Source: Cellvibrio polysaccharolyticus
GTDB taxonomy: Bacteria > Pseudomonadota > Gammaproteobacteria > Pseudomonadales > Cellvibrionaceae
Reading direction: 5' to 3'
NCBI RefSeq assembly: GCF_015182315.1
Contig: NZ_PRDL01000001.1
Location: forward strand, 3,286,001 to 3,350,000
DNA: 64,000 nt
Under the pieces are notes generated by a model. That model did no database searches and was not told where the DNA came from. It saw nothing but the letters and a program-made list of their open reading frames with translations. A program made the translations under genes and the position numbers. Positions 1 to 10,600 of this stretch are shown one piece after another (the stretch's first letter is position 1; the number at the start of each line of letters is the position of its first letter).

Positions 1-1641
1 TGGCGTTAAAGAGTGAATGCCGAGAACATCCCGCCAGATACGGGCAATCTTCCCGCTCAGGGTTTCTTCCTCGTCGGCGGAGGGTTCAACGGGGGCGACA
101 TCATCCACATACAAACTCTTCAATGCACGACGGTCCGCCTTGCCATTCGGGTTTAATGGAATAAACGGCACCTGACGAATGCGCGGCAACATCCAGACCG
201 GCAAGCGACTTTTTAAATCATTATTTAAAAGCTCGGGATCAAAACCGGCATCATCTGCCGCTACCACGTATGCCAGCAAATAGCCCTCGGCTTCGCCAAT
301 CTGTGGCCGAATATAATCAACCACCGCACCATCCAGCGTCCCGCCAGACAATAAAACCGTTTCTATTTCCTGCAGCTCGATCCGGTGGCCACGCAGTTTG
401 ATCTGGCTATCGGCGCGCCCGAGATATTCAATGGTGCCATCACGATTCCATGAAGCAAGATCACCGGTACGGTACACACGTACGGGTGGTTGATCCGCCG
501 CGAGGCTCAAGGTGACAAAACGCTGCTGATTTAAAGCATCCTGTTTCCAGTAGCCTCTCGCCAAACCGTCACCGGCCAAATAAATTTCTCCCGTTTGTAC
601 GCCGGTCACCGGGCGCTGTTGTTCATCGAGAATAAATACCTGGGTGTTATCAATGGCACGACCAATGCTGACAGTATTTTTACCGTCCAGTAACCCGGGG
701 ACGATATGCAGTGAGGTGGCATACACCGTACTTTCTGTAGGGCCATAAGCATTGCGTAAATTTTTCACACCCGAATGCGCCAGCACTTCGCGTAAGGCGT
801 GAGCATTGGCAGCTTCTCCGCCGACCAATACATGATGCACACCGGTAAACGCATCGGGCAGCGCCAGTGCCGTCAAATTAAATAGCGCGGTGGTAATACA
901 CATCGCCGTAATGTTGCGGTTACGAATCACCTCGCGAAATGCGTAAGGGTCAATCAAAGTTTGTTTGGGAATAACTACCAGTGAAGCACCATTCAGCAGT
1001 GCACCGTAAATTTCATAAAGCGATGCATCAAACGTCGGGTTGGAAATATGCGCCCATACGTCATCAGCAGACAGGGGGGAAAAGTCGCGGTTAAAGGCCA
1101 ATCGCAAAATATTCAGCGCTTCTATTTCTACCGCTTTCGGGCGGCCGGTGGTACCGGAGGTGTGCAGAAAATGAGTGCGATGTTGTGCGTTGGTGACCAC
1201 CGGCTTGAAATGAATGTCGGCAGGCGGGCTATCGGTCAGCAGAATATGATCGACGTTCAAACGCTCTTGCCATTGGGCGGTAGTGACCAGCAAACGGGTT
1301 TCCAGGTCGGCCAGCATATCATTCAGGCGCGCATCCGGTTGCGCCGGGTCTAATGGCACACAGGAGCCACCGGCGCGTAAAACACCCAGCTGCACCGCGA
1401 TTTGATCAATACCGGAATCCAGCAATAGGGCAACCGGCTCTTCCGGCAAGAGTTGATGATCCTGAAAAAGTTTTGCCCAGGCGCTGGCTTGTTGATCCAG
1501 AGCGGCATAGGTGATGGTTTGTGAGCCAAAAATAACGGCGGGTTTGGCGGAGTGTTGTGCAGCTTGAAGACGAAAAATGCTGTCCAGACTGCCGGTAAAC
1601 GGATAAGGCGTGTGAACGCCCTGACTTGAAAAATACAACAT
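1..1641 (-). CDS. Nonribosomal peptide synthetase, N-terminal adenylation module (partial at window edge)
   Basis: The protein starts at 1641 (ATG preceded by GGGAG, 6 nt spacing) and stays open to base 1, so only the first 547 residues are visible. It begins directly with an adenylation (A) domain and has no condensation domain, as in a loading module or single-module enzyme. The AMP-binding core motifs appear in order: TSGTTGRPK (about residue 158), YGPTEST (about 297), YRTGDL (about 388), GRADSQIKLRGHRIE (about 405) and NPNGKADRR (about 494). From about residue 515 a helical segment looks like the start of a carrier domain; its phosphopantetheine serine lies outside the window. By family knowledge it activates an amino or aryl acid as an adenylate and loads it as a thioester. 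The substrate and product cannot be read from what is visible. Confidence 0.92.
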   Translation of the reverse strand, partial: MLYFSSQGVHTPYPFTGSLDSIFRLQAAQHSAKPAVIFGSQTITYAALDQQASAWAKLFQDHQLLPEEPVALLLDSGIDQIAVQLGVLRAGGSCVPLDPAQPDARLNDMLADLETRLLVTTAQWQERLNVDHILLTDSPPADIHFKPVVTNAQHRTHFLHTSGTTGRPKAVEIEALNILRLAFNRDFSPLSADDVWAHISNPTFDASLYEIYGALLNGASLVVIPKQTLIDPYAFREVIRNRNITAMCITTALFNLTALALPDAFTGVHHVLVGGEAANAHALREVLAHSGVKNLRNAYGPTESTVYATSLHIVPGLLDGKNTVSIGRAIDNTQVFILDEQQRPVTGVQTGEIYLAGDGLARGYWKQDALNQQRFVTLSLAADQPPVRVYRTGDLASWNRDGTIEYLGRADSQIKLRGHRIELQEIETVLLSGGTLDGAVVDYIRPQIGEAEGYLLAYVVAADDAGFDPELLNNDLKSRLPVWMLPRIRQVPFIPLNPNGKADRRALKSLYVDDVAPVEPSADEEETLSGKIARIWRDVLGIHSLTP

Positions 1642-1754
1642 ACGTTACTCCCTGATTCCATGTAAAAATACAATCCACTGGTGCAAATCACTTTCGCACT
1701 GCAGGAGTCTGGCCTATTTTACGGATCAGGTATTGAATTATTTCGTTCTAGCGA

Positions 1755-1784
1755 TATAAATTATTATTCCCTGCGTTACATCAA
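1755..1784 (-). promoter_or_regulatory. Candidate sigma-70 promoter of the NRPS gene
   Basis: On the minus strand TTGATG (1784-1779) is followed after 18 bases by TTTATA (1760-1755), inside a very AT-rich stretch (about 1735-1850). Transcription would start near 1747 and give a leader of about 105 nt. The -10 match is weak, so this is tentative. Confidence 0.3.
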
Positions 1785-1846
1785 TTTTTTTTCGTGAAAA
1801 ATTATTTTTTTAATACAACGGACATAAATAAAATAAAAAATGCACG

Positions 1847-2030
1847 TGCCGCTATGTCAGTTTGTTGTTAGGGGCATGCTGCAAAACCGACAAGTCACTG
1901 CGCCTGCGTTGCGCCAACCGTGTTGCGCCAACCGCGTTGCTCCAGCTTCCGCCATCCATGGCGGGCTTACATGACAGTTTTGCAACATGCGCCCTAACAC
2001 CAAACTCGCATACTGCCTGTCGTAGAACTG
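1847..2030. repeat. Palindromic intergenic element, copy A (divergent, with internal expansion)
   Basis: This fills most of the 420-base gap between the chemoreceptor stop (2062) and the NRPS start. The arms 1861-1887 and 1977-2004 are near-perfect inverted repeats (TTAGGG(C)GCATG(T/C)TGCAAAAC) with one bulge and a few mismatches. Inside is a second hairpin, CCGCCA-TCCA-TGGCGG (1949-1964). The outer flanks GTGCCG...GTCAGTTTG and CAAACTCGCAT...CTGG match those of the three other copies (5337, 11815, 12042). Unlike them it carries an internal tandem of GTTGCGCCAACCG (1908-1934). No protein-coding gene is supported here. Confidence 0.75.
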
Positions 2031-2061
2031 GCTGCAACCTGAGAAGGCAAAAACGTCTTAA

Positions 2062-3687
2062 TTACACCCGGTAAGAAGATGCCTGTTGCTGCAAACGAGC
2101 CGCCAGTGCGGCGAGTGAGCTGCTGGCACCAGCACTGTGGCCGGCGCTGCGGGTAATTTCCCCAATACTGCGACTGAAAGCAGCGATATTCTTGCTGATA
2201 TCATCAGCCACCACAGTTTGTTCCTCGGTGGCGGCAGAAATCTGCACGTTCATATCTACAATCACCCCCACCGCCGATTTAATGGCTCCCAGCACACCGC
2301 CAGCATCCTTCGCATGGTCAACACTGGTATTGGCATACTGTGCTGACTGCGTCATGGCACTCACCGCTTCATGCGCAGCATTTTGTAAATTGTCGATCAT
2401 AGTGCGGATAGATTCGGTGGCTTTTTGGGTGTTGGTGGCCAGCGTACGAACCTCATCCGCCACTACCGCAAAACCGCGCCCGGCATCGCCGGCGCGCGCC
2501 GCTTCGATAGCTGCGTTAAGCGCCAGCAAATTGGTTTGTCCGGCAATATTTTGAATAACCGCCAGCACCTGGGTAATTTGTTCAGACTCCTGATTCAGCT
2601 GCTCAATCACGTCGCTGGCGCTGTGGATAATCGCCGAAAGCTGCTCAATGGAGCTGACATTGTCGGTAACTTTTTGATAACCCTGACCGGTTTTTTCATT
2701 CACGTCGCCAGCCTGCTCGGACGTTGACGACGCGCGGTTGGCAACCTCCTGAATCGCCATCGACATTTGACTGACGGCGGTAGCAATGTGCGTTGCCTGT
2801 TGTTCCTGTTCAGAAGCGGTATCACTTACCCGCTGGCTGATCTGGCTCATTTCTTCCGATGCCGCCGCCAGTTGAAAAACTGCCTCTCCCAGCTCGGTAA
2901 AATTTTGATGCACCACATGAATCGTCTGGTTAAATGCGAGTGCGGTTACCGCAATTTCATCATTACCAAATACTTCTGCGCGAGCACGCAAATCCGACTG
3001 GTGCCTGACCACTGAAATAGCTTCTTGCAATTTGTGCAGCGGGTTTTGTATGGAGCGATAAATCATCCAGGAAAGCAGCGCAAGAACCAGCAGTACCACC
3101 ACCAGTACCGTTAAAAATAATTGCAGAAAAAATTCATATTGTTGCGCAGCGTCGGTTTTGAATTTTTCGGCTTCAACCAGCTGAATGTCCATCAAACGAT
3201 CCAGCGTAGCACTGAGCGGATCGGCAATTTGATACAGCTCCCGGTTAAATTCAGTGGCGCTGTCCTGCTGCAAACTGCCATCAATAATGCGCTGCTGATA
3301 GTCGGTTATTTTTTGTTGAAAGCGGGCAATTTGAGGGCGAGCCTGTTCAACCAGTTGTTCCTCTTCGGGAGTAAGCGTGGTTGATAAATAATTCTGCCAG
3401 ATCTGACTGGCTAGCGTTGCCTGCTGCTGCAATTGCGCGGCAGCTTCCGAGCCGCCCATCAAATTGCTGCGGTATTTGTGCAACACATCGACCGAGGCAA
3501 CCGCGTAGGCATCGGCGACCTGTTTGATCTCTTTAAGCGGCACTACCCTGTGCTCGTATATTCCGGACGCACTATCGCGCAGCATTCCCATCTCCTTAAT
3601 AGCGATGGTACTGGTGGCGATTAACACCAGTAAGGGCACACACACCAGAAGTAAAAGACGCGCTTTTACCGAAATTTGATTTAACAT
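2062..3687 (-). CDS. Methyl-accepting chemotaxis protein
   Basis: This is a 541-residue inner-membrane chemoreceptor. It has an N-terminal transmembrane helix (about 9-30), a helical periplasmic ligand-binding region of about 155 residues of four-helix-bundle type, a second transmembrane helix (about 190-212), a HAMP linker, and the cytoplasmic signalling hairpin. The conserved tip with [15 protein letters not shown] and [12 protein letters not shown] lies near residues 385-415. It passes ligand occupancy to CheA/CheW and is adapted by methylation. The ligand is not predictable. The gene is monocistronic as far as can be seen; the ATG at 3687 follows a GAGG placed rather far upstream. The hairpin CGCGGT-AATC-ACCGCG (3731-3746) lies in its leader. 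Confidence 0.95.
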   Translation of the reverse strand: MLNQISVKARLLLLVCVPLLVLIATSTIAIKEMGMLRDSASGIYEHRVVPLKEIKQVADAYAVASVDVLHKYRSNLMGGSEAAAQLQQQATLASQIWQNYLSTTLTPEEEQLVEQARPQIARFQQKITDYQQRIIDGSLQQDSATEFNRELYQIADPLSATLDRLMDIQLVEAEKFKTDAAQQYEFFLQLFLTVLVVVLLVLALLSWMIYRSIQNPLHKLQEAISVVRHQSDLRARAEVFGNDEIAVTALAFNQTIHVVHQNFTELGEAVFQLAAASEEMSQISQRVSDTASEQEQQATHIATAVSQMSMAIQEVANRASSTSEQAGDVNEKTGQGYQKVTDNVSSIEQLSAIIHSASDVIEQLNQESEQITQVLAVIQNIAGQTNLLALNAAIEAARAGDAGRGFAVVADEVRTLATNTQKATESIRTMIDNLQNAAHEAVSAMTQSAQYANTSVDHAKDAGGVLGAIKSAVGVIVDMNVQISAATEEQTVVADDISKNIAAFSRSIGEITRSAGHSAGASSSLAALAARLQQQASSYRV

Positions 3688-3730
3688 TTAAATAATTAAT
3701 CCTCAACAGATCAGTACTTTTTCACATTGA

Positions 3731-3746
3731 CGCGGTAATCACCGCG
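3731..3746. promoter_or_regulatory. Inverted repeat in the chemoreceptor leader
   Basis: CGCGGT-AATC-ACCGCG is a perfect 6-bp inverted repeat about 45 bases upstream of the chemoreceptor start. It could be an operator or an RNA hairpin; nothing decides between these. Confidence 0.3.
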
Positions 3747-3777
3747 AATACATCCAGCCGCTTGCTGCCAAAAAACC

Positions 3778-3866
3778 GAATAACAGACACAACAACTCGC
3801 GAGGTTGCCGGAGCAGCCTCGCGAGGATGGGTGAGTTGGGTTGTTATTGGAGGAAATTGGAAGGTA
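3778..3866 (-). terminator. Hairpin downstream of the DUF2789 gene
   Basis: CTCGCGAGG (3798-3806) pairs with CCTCGCGAG, about 12 bases further on, and the outer flanks (AATAACA...CAACTC and GAGTTG...TGTTATT) extend the pairing imperfectly. On the minus strand it follows the DUF2789 stop and is followed by TTGTTGTG and a run of T. It is probably the end of that transcript, although the T-run is not immediate. Confidence 0.4.
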
Positions 3867-3883
3867 GTGGTAAGAATTTGCTC

Positions 3884-4120
3884 TTAGTCGCGCAATAAAA
3901 CATTCAGCTCGTCGACAATCTCGGCCCAGTCGGAATCCTTGGCTATCGCGTCACGCAGAAAATCAGCCTGCGATGGCGTCCAGCAAGGGGCACTGGCCAA
4001 AGGTTCTGCTTGTGGCAGAGGTCTATGGGTCTCAACAAATTGCTGAATTTCATGCGGGGCGTTGGGCAACCCCAGTTGTGCAAACAAACCACTCATTGAG
4101 TGGACAGACGTATCAAGCAT
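3884..4120 (-). CDS. DUF2789 family protein
   Basis: This is a 78-residue soluble protein. It has the features I associate with DUF2789: an N-terminal SMSGLFAQLGLPN segment, a central PLP...L..APCWTPSQADFLRDAI stretch and a C-terminal DSDWAEIVDELNVLLR helix. It is full length with no signal peptide or membrane segment. The family is small, found mainly in Pseudomonas-like gammaproteobacteria, and I know of no function. It stands alone between two hairpins and shows no operon partner. Confidence 0.85.
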   Translation of the reverse strand: MLDTSVHSMSGLFAQLGLPNAPHEIQQFVETHRPLPQAEPLASAPCWTPSQADFLRDAIAKDSDWAEIVDELNVLLRD

Positions 4121-4342
4121 TCTGACCTCCCCACGGTTAATTGACCCCGGAAACGTTCAGCAGACAGAAAGCCCCGCTTTCATAATCACACTGACACACC
4201 GCGACGAATTTACAGAGTCCTGACGCGGAAGTCGAGCTTTTCACAGCCAGGATTAACACCCGGCCATGCCTGTCAAGCTACGACGCCGGTCAATGGTCGG
4301 CGCCTCAGGGAGTTGGAGGTTACGAAGATAACTTCGTTCCCA

Positions 4343-5251
4343 TTAATTGCCCTGGCAATTCCCCTGGGCCATCTCTTTAAGCCGCTGCAAACGCTCGTCC
4401 TTGGCTTGCCAGAGGGTGTTAACCCAGGCTTGAAAACGCTGGCGAAAGGCGGCGTCGTTGGCGTAGTCACCAATCATATCGGCGGGAATGCGATATTCAC
4501 GAACATCCACCAGGATGCGCGGCACCAGGCCACTGGCATATTGCCAGTAAGTGGGAGCGCCATCCGGGTAAAAAATCGTTACATCCAGTAATTTGTGCAA
4601 TTGCCCGTCCATCGCCGCCAGCGCGAAAGCCATGCCACCCGCCTTGGGAATCAGCAAATTCCGGTAGGGTGACTTTTGCTGGCGGTGTTTTTCCTCGGTA
4701 AAGCGCGTGCCTTCCAGGAAGTTGATAATGGTCACCGGGTTGTGGCGGTACATTTCGCAGGCGCGGCGGGTTTCTTCGATGTCTTTGCCTTTCAGCGCCG
4801 GGTTACGCTCCAGCTCGGCTTTGCTGTAGCGGCGCATAAATGGAAAGTCCAGCGCCCACCAGGCGATACCCAAAAACGGCACCCAGATCAGCGATTTTTT
4901 CAGGAAGAATTTCACGTAGGGAATGCGGCGGTTGAAAACCCGCAAAATAACCAGAATATCCACCCAGGATTCATGGTTGGCCGCCATTAAATACCATTCC
5001 TGGCGGCTGAATTTTACATCACCGGTTACTTCTATTTGGGTACCGGCCAGCCAGCGCTGATGCAGGGTGTTGGCCGATATCCAGGTGCTGGCAATCCAGT
5101 CGAGCGCGCGGTTGCAGTGCTTTTGACACCAGGCAAAGGGCAGCAGCCGCTTTACCAGCGCCAGCGGCAATAGCGGTACGAAAGCGACCAGCGTCAGCAC
5201 CAGGAATAACAGGCTGGTCAGCAAGCCGATGAAATGACGCACTACAATCAT
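4343..5251 (-). CDS. PlsC-type 1-acyl-glycerol-3-phosphate acyltransferase family protein (YihG-like)
   Basis: This 302-residue protein has one or two N-terminal membrane helices (about 6-35) and the acyltransferase signature: motif I NHESWVD (HX4D, about residue 90) and motif III FLEGTRF (about 178). The family transfers acyl chains from acyl-CoA or acyl-ACP to lysophosphatidic acid or similar acceptors at the inner membrane. The length and the LLIPKAGGMAFAL segment fit the YihG/YihG-like subgroup rather than the short PlsC proper, so the exact acceptor is uncertain. It is the last gene after fabV on this strand, but a strong hairpin (5294-5333) separates them, so it probably has its own promoter. 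Confidence 0.92.
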   Translation of the reverse strand: MIVVRHFIGLLTSLLFLVLTLVAFVPLLPLALVKRLLPFAWCQKHCNRALDWIASTWISANTLHQRWLAGTQIEVTGDVKFSRQEWYLMAANHESWVDILVILRVFNRRIPYVKFFLKKSLIWVPFLGIAWWALDFPFMRRYSKAELERNPALKGKDIEETRRACEMYRHNPVTIINFLEGTRFTEEKHRQQKSPYRNLLIPKAGGMAFALAAMDGQLHKLLDVTIFYPDGAPTYWQYASGLVPRILVDVREYRIPADMIGDYANDAAFRQRFQAWVNTLWQAKDERLQRLKEMAQGNCQGN

Positions 5252-5293
5252 GAAATTTCCTGGCGGTTAAACTTTGATGTCGTGATTTCTGTA

Positions 5294-5333
5294 CATAACA
5301 AAATGGCTCCGCGAAAGGAGCCATTTTGTTATG
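5294..5333 (-). terminator. Rho-independent terminator of fabV
   Basis: A perfect 17-bp inverted repeat (5294-5310 with 5317-5333, loop GCGAAA) has a GC-rich top (GGCTCC/GGAGCC) and an A/T-rich base. It lies 3' of fabV, after repeat element B, and upstream of the acyltransferase gene. It could work in both directions. Confidence 0.8.
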
Positions 5334-5336
5334 TGG

Positions 5337-5479
5337 CAGGTGCCGTTCTGTCCGTTTGTCATCAGGATGTTTCTTCCAAAAACGCATGAATACGTTCCCT
5401 GTAGCTCTGACGAGTCATCCCTGACTCGACAGTTTTGGAAGAAACATCCTGACGCAAAACTCACATTGTGCGGATCTGG
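5337..5479. repeat. Palindromic intergenic element, copy B
   Basis: The arms 5362-5381 and 5433-5452 are a perfect 20-bp inverted repeat beginning TCAGGATGTTTC. Between them are a block CGCATGAATACGTTCC...TGTAGCTC and an inner hairpin CGAGTCA-TCCC-TGACTCG (5411-5428). The outer flanks GGTGCCGTTCTGTCCGTTTG and AAACTCACATTGTGCGGATC match copy C-prime at 12042-12184 read in the opposite direction. The arms themselves do not match the arms of the other copies. It lies between the fabV stop and the fabV terminator. Confidence 0.85.
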
Positions 5480-5499
5480 AGCCTGGCGTCAAAAGACAA

Positions 5500-6675
5500 T
5501 CAAAAATTGGTAGCAACCAGCGGGCTGGTTTCGGCGTCGTAATCTACGCCATCAATACCGAAACCGAACAGGCGCAGGAACTCAGCCTTGTAACCTTCAA
5601 AATCGGTCAGCTCGAACAGATTCTCTTCGGTTACCTGATCCCAAATCGCTTCCACCTGGGTTTGTACTGAAGGGTCCAGCTCAAGCTCGTCTACGCGGTA
5701 GCGGTTATCAGCATCCAGACGCGGTGCGTTGGAATACAAACACTCGGTAAACAGGCGCTGAATTTGCTCGATACAACCTTCGTGGGTGCCCTGCGCTTTC
5801 ATTACCTTGAACAGAATCGCCAGGTACAAAGGCATAACAGGAATCGCCGAGCTGGCCTGGGTTACGACCGCTTTCAATACCGCAACACGGGCTTTACCAC
5901 CGTGTTTGGCACTCAGCTCGCGGGCTGCTCGGTCGAGGTCTTCTTTGGCTTTACCAATGGTCGCTTTGCCATAAATTGGCCAGGTCAGCTTGTCGCCCAG
6001 GTAGGTATAGGCCACGGTTTGGAAGTTGTCTGCCAACAGGCCGGCAGATTTTAATGCATCAATCCACAGCTCCCAATCTTCGCCGCCCATCACTTTTACG
6101 GTGTTGGCGATTTCTTCGTCCGAAGCCGGTTCGATAGATACATCGGAAATTTTCAGCGTATCGGTGTTCAGGTTTTTGGAGGTGTAGGTTTTGCCGATAG
6201 GCTTGAGCACCGAGGAATAAACGTCGCCGGTTTCCGGGTCGGTGCGGCGAGGTGATGCCAGGCTGTAGATGACCAGATCAACTTTGCCGATGCCGTTTTT
6301 CAGGGTTTCGATAACCTTGTCTTTGCAGGCGTTGGAGAACGCATCGCCATTGATGGTTTCAGCGTACAAACCGGCCGCTTTGGCCGCATCGTGAAAAGCC
6401 GAGGTATTGTAGTAACCCGCAGAAGCGGTTTTGGTATCGGTAGGCTCTTTTTCAAAGCACACGCCCAGAGTATCTGCGCCGCCACCAAAAGCGGCCGTAA
6501 TACGCGACGCCAGGCCAAAACCGGTAGAACAGCCCAGTACCAGTACTTTTTTAGGTGCGTCTGCAATGTCGCCCTTGGCTTTGGTGAAAGCAATTTGCTC
6601 CTGCACATTGGCAGCGCAGCCTTGCGGGTGGGCGTTGGTGCAAATAAAACCACGTACTTTGGGCTTGATAATCAT
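5500..6675 (-). CDS. fabV: Trans-2-enoyl-ACP (enoyl-CoA) reductase FabV, NADH-dependent
   Basis: FabV catalyses the last step of each fatty-acid elongation round, reducing trans-2-enoyl-ACP with NADH; it is the triclosan-resistant alternative to FabI. I place the start at 6675 ([12 protein letters not shown], the usual FabV N-terminus, with AGGA upstream), giving 391 residues; a longer reading frame to 6750 is open but unlikely. The Rossmann motif [11 protein letters not shown] lies near residue 47. The catalytic Tyr-X8-Lys is seen in [13 protein letters not shown] (about 233 and 242), and the substrate-loop [13 protein letters not shown] is typical. The family normally runs to about 400 residues. 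The gene appears monocistronic, ending in the 5294-5333 hairpin. Confidence 0.96.
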   Translation of the reverse strand: MIIKPKVRGFICTNAHPQGCAANVQEQIAFTKAKGDIADAPKKVLVLGCSTGFGLASRITAAFGGGADTLGVCFEKEPTDTKTASAGYYNTSAFHDAAKAAGLYAETINGDAFSNACKDKVIETLKNGIGKVDLVIYSLASPRRTDPETGDVYSSVLKPIGKTYTSKNLNTDTLKISDVSIEPASDEEIANTVKVMGGEDWELWIDALKSAGLLADNFQTVAYTYLGDKLTWPIYGKATIGKAKEDLDRAARELSAKHGGKARVAVLKAVVTQASSAIPVMPLYLAILFKVMKAQGTHEGCIEQIQRLFTECLYSNAPRLDADNRYRVDELELDPSVQTQVEAIWDQVTEENLFELTDFEGYKAEFLRLFGFGIDGVDYDAETSPLVATNF

Positions 6676-7001
6676 GAATGAGTCCTGTTGATAGAATCCG
6701 GGGCTGAAACCTGTCTGAACGCTGCAAAGCTGGCCGAAAACCTTGCGCACCTTGCTCGGTCCGGGCTAACCAGACCTTTTCGATGGCATGCGGCCGTTGG
6801 TAAAACCTGCTCCAGACACAAAAGCCCGACATTATAGTGTGCTAAACACCAGAAAACAGTGCTTTTTTCCCGCCAGCTGCCAGCCGCAGTAAACCGCCTT
6901 CATCCGCCGCCTCCGCGGCCAGCTCGCCGGATACCCGGGCGCTGCTACACTGAGTGGCAGAGCATTTGCTCACCTTCATTTGCCCTGCACGGAGACGCTC
7001 T

Positions 7002-7421
7002 ATGTTTTACCCCATGTTTGCCATGGTTTTGCTGACCCTTCTGGTTGCGATCGTGCTGATGATCAAACGCTTCCGCGCCGTTAAAAATAAACAGGTGTCT
7101 ATCGGGTACTTTCGCCTGAACCGTGGCGAACAAAGCCCACCGCCCGACGTTATTGCAACTGCGAATCATTTCAGTAACTTATTTGAAGTGCCTTTGTTGT
7201 TTTACGTGGCCTGCCTGCTGGCTTTTGTCTGGAATTTTCAGCCCGCCACCATGGTGCTGCTGGGATGGATTTTTGTTGCCTCACGTGCCGTACACGCGTT
7301 TATCCACATCACTTATAACAATGTGGTGCATAGAATGTTGTCATTTGCCGTCAGTTTTTTGAGTGTCATTCTCATTTGGTGTCTGCTTGCCGCGCACGTT
7401 ATTGCTCGTCAAAGTTTTTAA
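7002..7421 (+). CDS. MAPEG family membrane protein
   Basis: This 139-residue integral membrane protein has four predicted helices. It starts at the ATG at 7002, which has GGAG seven bases upstream; an earlier in-frame start at 6954 lacks such a site. The pattern MIKRFRAVKNKQVS...YFRLNRGEQSPPPDVIATANHFSNLFEVPLLFYVA...SRAVHAFIHITYNNVVHRM is characteristic of MAPEG proteins (membrane-associated eicosanoid/glutathione metabolism fold). Eukaryotic members are glutathione S-transferases or peroxidases; for bacterial ones of this type the substrate is generally unknown. It stands alone between fabV (divergent) and ydiJ. Confidence 0.88.
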   Translation: MFYPMFAMVLLTLLVAIVLMIKRFRAVKNKQVSIGYFRLNRGEQSPPPDVIATANHFSNLFEVPLLFYVACLLAFVWNFQPATMVLLGWIFVASRAVHAFIHITYNNVVHRMLSFAVSFLSVILIWCLLAAHVIARQSF

Positions 7422-7631
7422 ATCGCAGCGCATGGAATATTGCCGGTCTGACCGTTGGTGGCTGAGCCCGGCAAAAAAACGGATGATGATCTGCTTTGTA
7501 TTGGCCGGTTAAATACCGGCTTGATAAATCAGCCCCGGCACGCCATCGAATGCACTGATTTTTACCTGGAGTTCCAGTAGAATGCGCCCCCTGTAAATCT
7601 CCGTTATCGTTCCTCGTGGTATATCCGAACT

Positions 7632-10600
7632 ATGATCCCAGCCATTTCACAAACCTCCGCCGTTCAGGCTCTTTATCTGGCATTTATTGATGCCTTGCGC
7701 CAACAGGAATTTGAGGGTGATCTGAGCCCGGATTATGCCAACCGCACGGTACTGGCCACCGACAACTCGATTTATCAGGTCTTGCCGCAGGGTGTTATTT
7801 ACCCGCGCAATACCGGTGATCTGATTAAAATTACCCGCCTTGGGCAGACCGATGCCTTTAAAAGCATCGTGCTCAGCCCACGTGGCGGCGGCACCGGTAC
7901 CAACGGCCAATCACTCACCGACGGTCTGGTAATTGATACCTCGCGGTACATGAATCAGATTCTTGAAATCAATACCGACGAAAAATGGGTGCGTGTGCAG
8001 TGCGGCGTGGTGAAAGACCAGTTGAACGCAGCGATCAAACCTTATGGTTTGTTTTTCGCACCGGAACTCTCCACCAGCAACCGCGCCACTATCGGCGGCA
8101 TGATCAATACCGATGCCTCCGGTCAGGGCTCCTGTCGTTATGGTAAAACCCGCAACCATGTACTCGAATTGCACACGGTGTTGCTGGATGGCAGCGAGTT
8201 GCATTCCTCAGCAATTTCTGACGAAACCCTGGCGGCCTATTGCCAGCGCACCGATCGCATTGGTGAAATTCACCGCCTGGTGAACAGCATTGCCGACGAA
8301 CACGGCGCGTTGATTGATGAAAAATTTCCGAAACTGAATCGCTGCCTCACCGGTTATGACCTGGCGCACATCCGCGATGAAGAAGGCCGTTTTAATCTCA
8401 ACAATATTTTGTGCGGTAGCGAAGGCACGCTCGGTTTTATTACCGAAGCCAAATTGAATTTGCTGAGCATTCCCAAACATGCGGTATTGGTGAATGTAAA
8501 TTACCGCGATTTTAACGCCGCCCTGCGTGACGCTACCGAACTCATGAAGGCCAACCCGACCTCCATCGAAACCGTAGACTCCAAAGTATTAAACCTGGCG
8601 ATGAATGACATCGTCTGGCACAGCGTTGCCGACTTTTTCCCGGCGCCGGAAAGCGGCGAAAAAATTCAAGGCATCAACCTGGTGGAATACACCGGTGATG
8701 ATGAAGCGGCGCTGCAAGACGCCGTAAAAAATCTTACCGACATGCTCAACGCCACCTCGGCTAATGATGGCTCAGGCCGTATCGGCTACACCACCGTGTG
8801 GGGCAATGATGCGGTTGGCAAAATCTGGGGCATGCGTAAAAAAGCCGTTGGTTTGCTGGGCAACGTCGACGGCGAAGCGCGCCCGCTGCCGTTTGTAGAA
8901 GACACCGCCGTACCGCCGGAAAACCTCGCCGACTATATTCTCGAATTCCGCCAATTGCTGGATGAGCATAAACTCGCTTACGGTATGTTTGGTCACGTCG
9001 ATGCCGGCGTATTACACGTACGCCCGGCGCTGGATATGAAAGACCCGGCGCAGGAAAAACTGATCCGCACCATTACCGATGCCGTGGCGGCACTCACCCA
9101 CAAATACCACGGTTTGTTGTGGGGCGAGCATGGCAAGGGCGTACGCTCGGAATACGCACCGAAATTTTTTGGCGAGCTCTACCCGCAACTGCAACGCATC
9201 AAAGCCGCTTTCGACCCGCGCAACCAGTTAAACCCGGGCAAAATTGCCACTCCGTCCGCCGACCTGGCGCTGCTGAAAATTGATGAAGTGGCCACACGCG
9301 GCCAATACGATCGCAAAATTCCAACCCAGGTGTGGGAAGCGCACAGCGAAGGCATGCACTGTAACGGTAACGGCCTGTGCTACAGCTGGAACCCGAACGA
9401 TGCCATGTGTCCGTCCTGGAAAGGCACCCGCGAGCGCGTTCACTCGCCCAAAGGCCGCGCTTCATTAATGCGCGAATGGTTAAAGCAACTGAGTGATCGC
9501 GGTGTCAATCCGCTGGCAGAAAGTGTTGCGGTAAAACAAAGCAGTTTTATCGGCACCCTGCCCGGCCGTATTAAAAACACGCTGCAAAAACGTCGTGGCG
9601 ATTATGACTTCTCGCACGAAGTGCACGAAGCCATGGCCGGCTGCCTTGCCTGTAAATCCTGCGTGGGGCAATGCCCGATCAAAGTCGATGTACCGGAATT
9701 TCGCAGCAAATTTCTCGAGCTTTACTACGGCCGCTATTTGCGCCCGCTGAAAGATTATTTTATTGGCGGCCTCGAATTTATGATGCCGGCGCTGGCGCGA
9801 GTGCCCTGGCTGTACAACGCCATGATCAAACCGAAATTTATGCAGCGTTTTATGGCGCGCTTTATCGGCATGGTCGACAGCCCGAAACTGTCCGGTGTTT
9901 TGCTGGACAAAGCTACCGCCAAAATGGGTATTCGTTACGCCAGTCTGGAAAATATTGCGCAACTGTCTGACGAGCAAAAAGAACGCGCGGTAATTGTGGT
10001 GCAAGACGCGTTCACCAGTTATTTTGAAACGTCTTTTGTACTCGACTCACTGGCACTACTGCAAAAGCTCGGTTTTATTCCGTTGATTGCGCCGTTCAAA
10101 CCCAACGGCAAACCCTTGCAAGTGCACGGCTTCCTCAAAGCGTTTAGTAAAACCGCTGACCGTAACGCCATGCTGTTGAATGGTTTGGCCTCGTCCGGCA
10201 TTCCGCTGATCGGTCTTGAACCGGCCATGACACTCACCTACCGCGCCGAATATAAAAAGGTACTGGGTGCGCAGGCGCCGAAAGTTCAATTGATTCAGGA
10301 ATTCCTCGCCGGGCAGAAAACCCGCCTGGAAGAACACAAAGCGCTGTTTGGTAGCGGCGAGTTTTCCCTGCTGGCACACTGCACCGAAAAAACCAACGCG
10401 GTGGCTTCCATTAAAGATTGGCAAACCGTATTCGCCACACTCGGGCAAACACTGCAAGTCATCGAAACCGGCTGCTGCGGTATGGCAGGCACCTACGGCC
10501 ACGAAACGGCCAACGTGGAAACCTCGAAAAAAATCTATGCCCTGTCATGGGAAAAAGTGGTCAACAATCCCGCCAATGAAGGCAAACTGACCGCCACCGG

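Noticed and set aside
1862..2074. Short frames across copy A of the palindromic element (both strands)
   Set aside because: They follow the inverted repeat and lack ribosome sites; the DNA structure explains the region.
4328..4337. ATAACTTCGT resembles part of a loxP arm
   Set aside because: Only 10 bases match; there is no second arm or spacer. It is part of a short local hairpin after the acyltransferase gene.
9480..10004. 174-codon minus-strand frame
   Set aside because: It lies wholly within ydiJ and has no family features.
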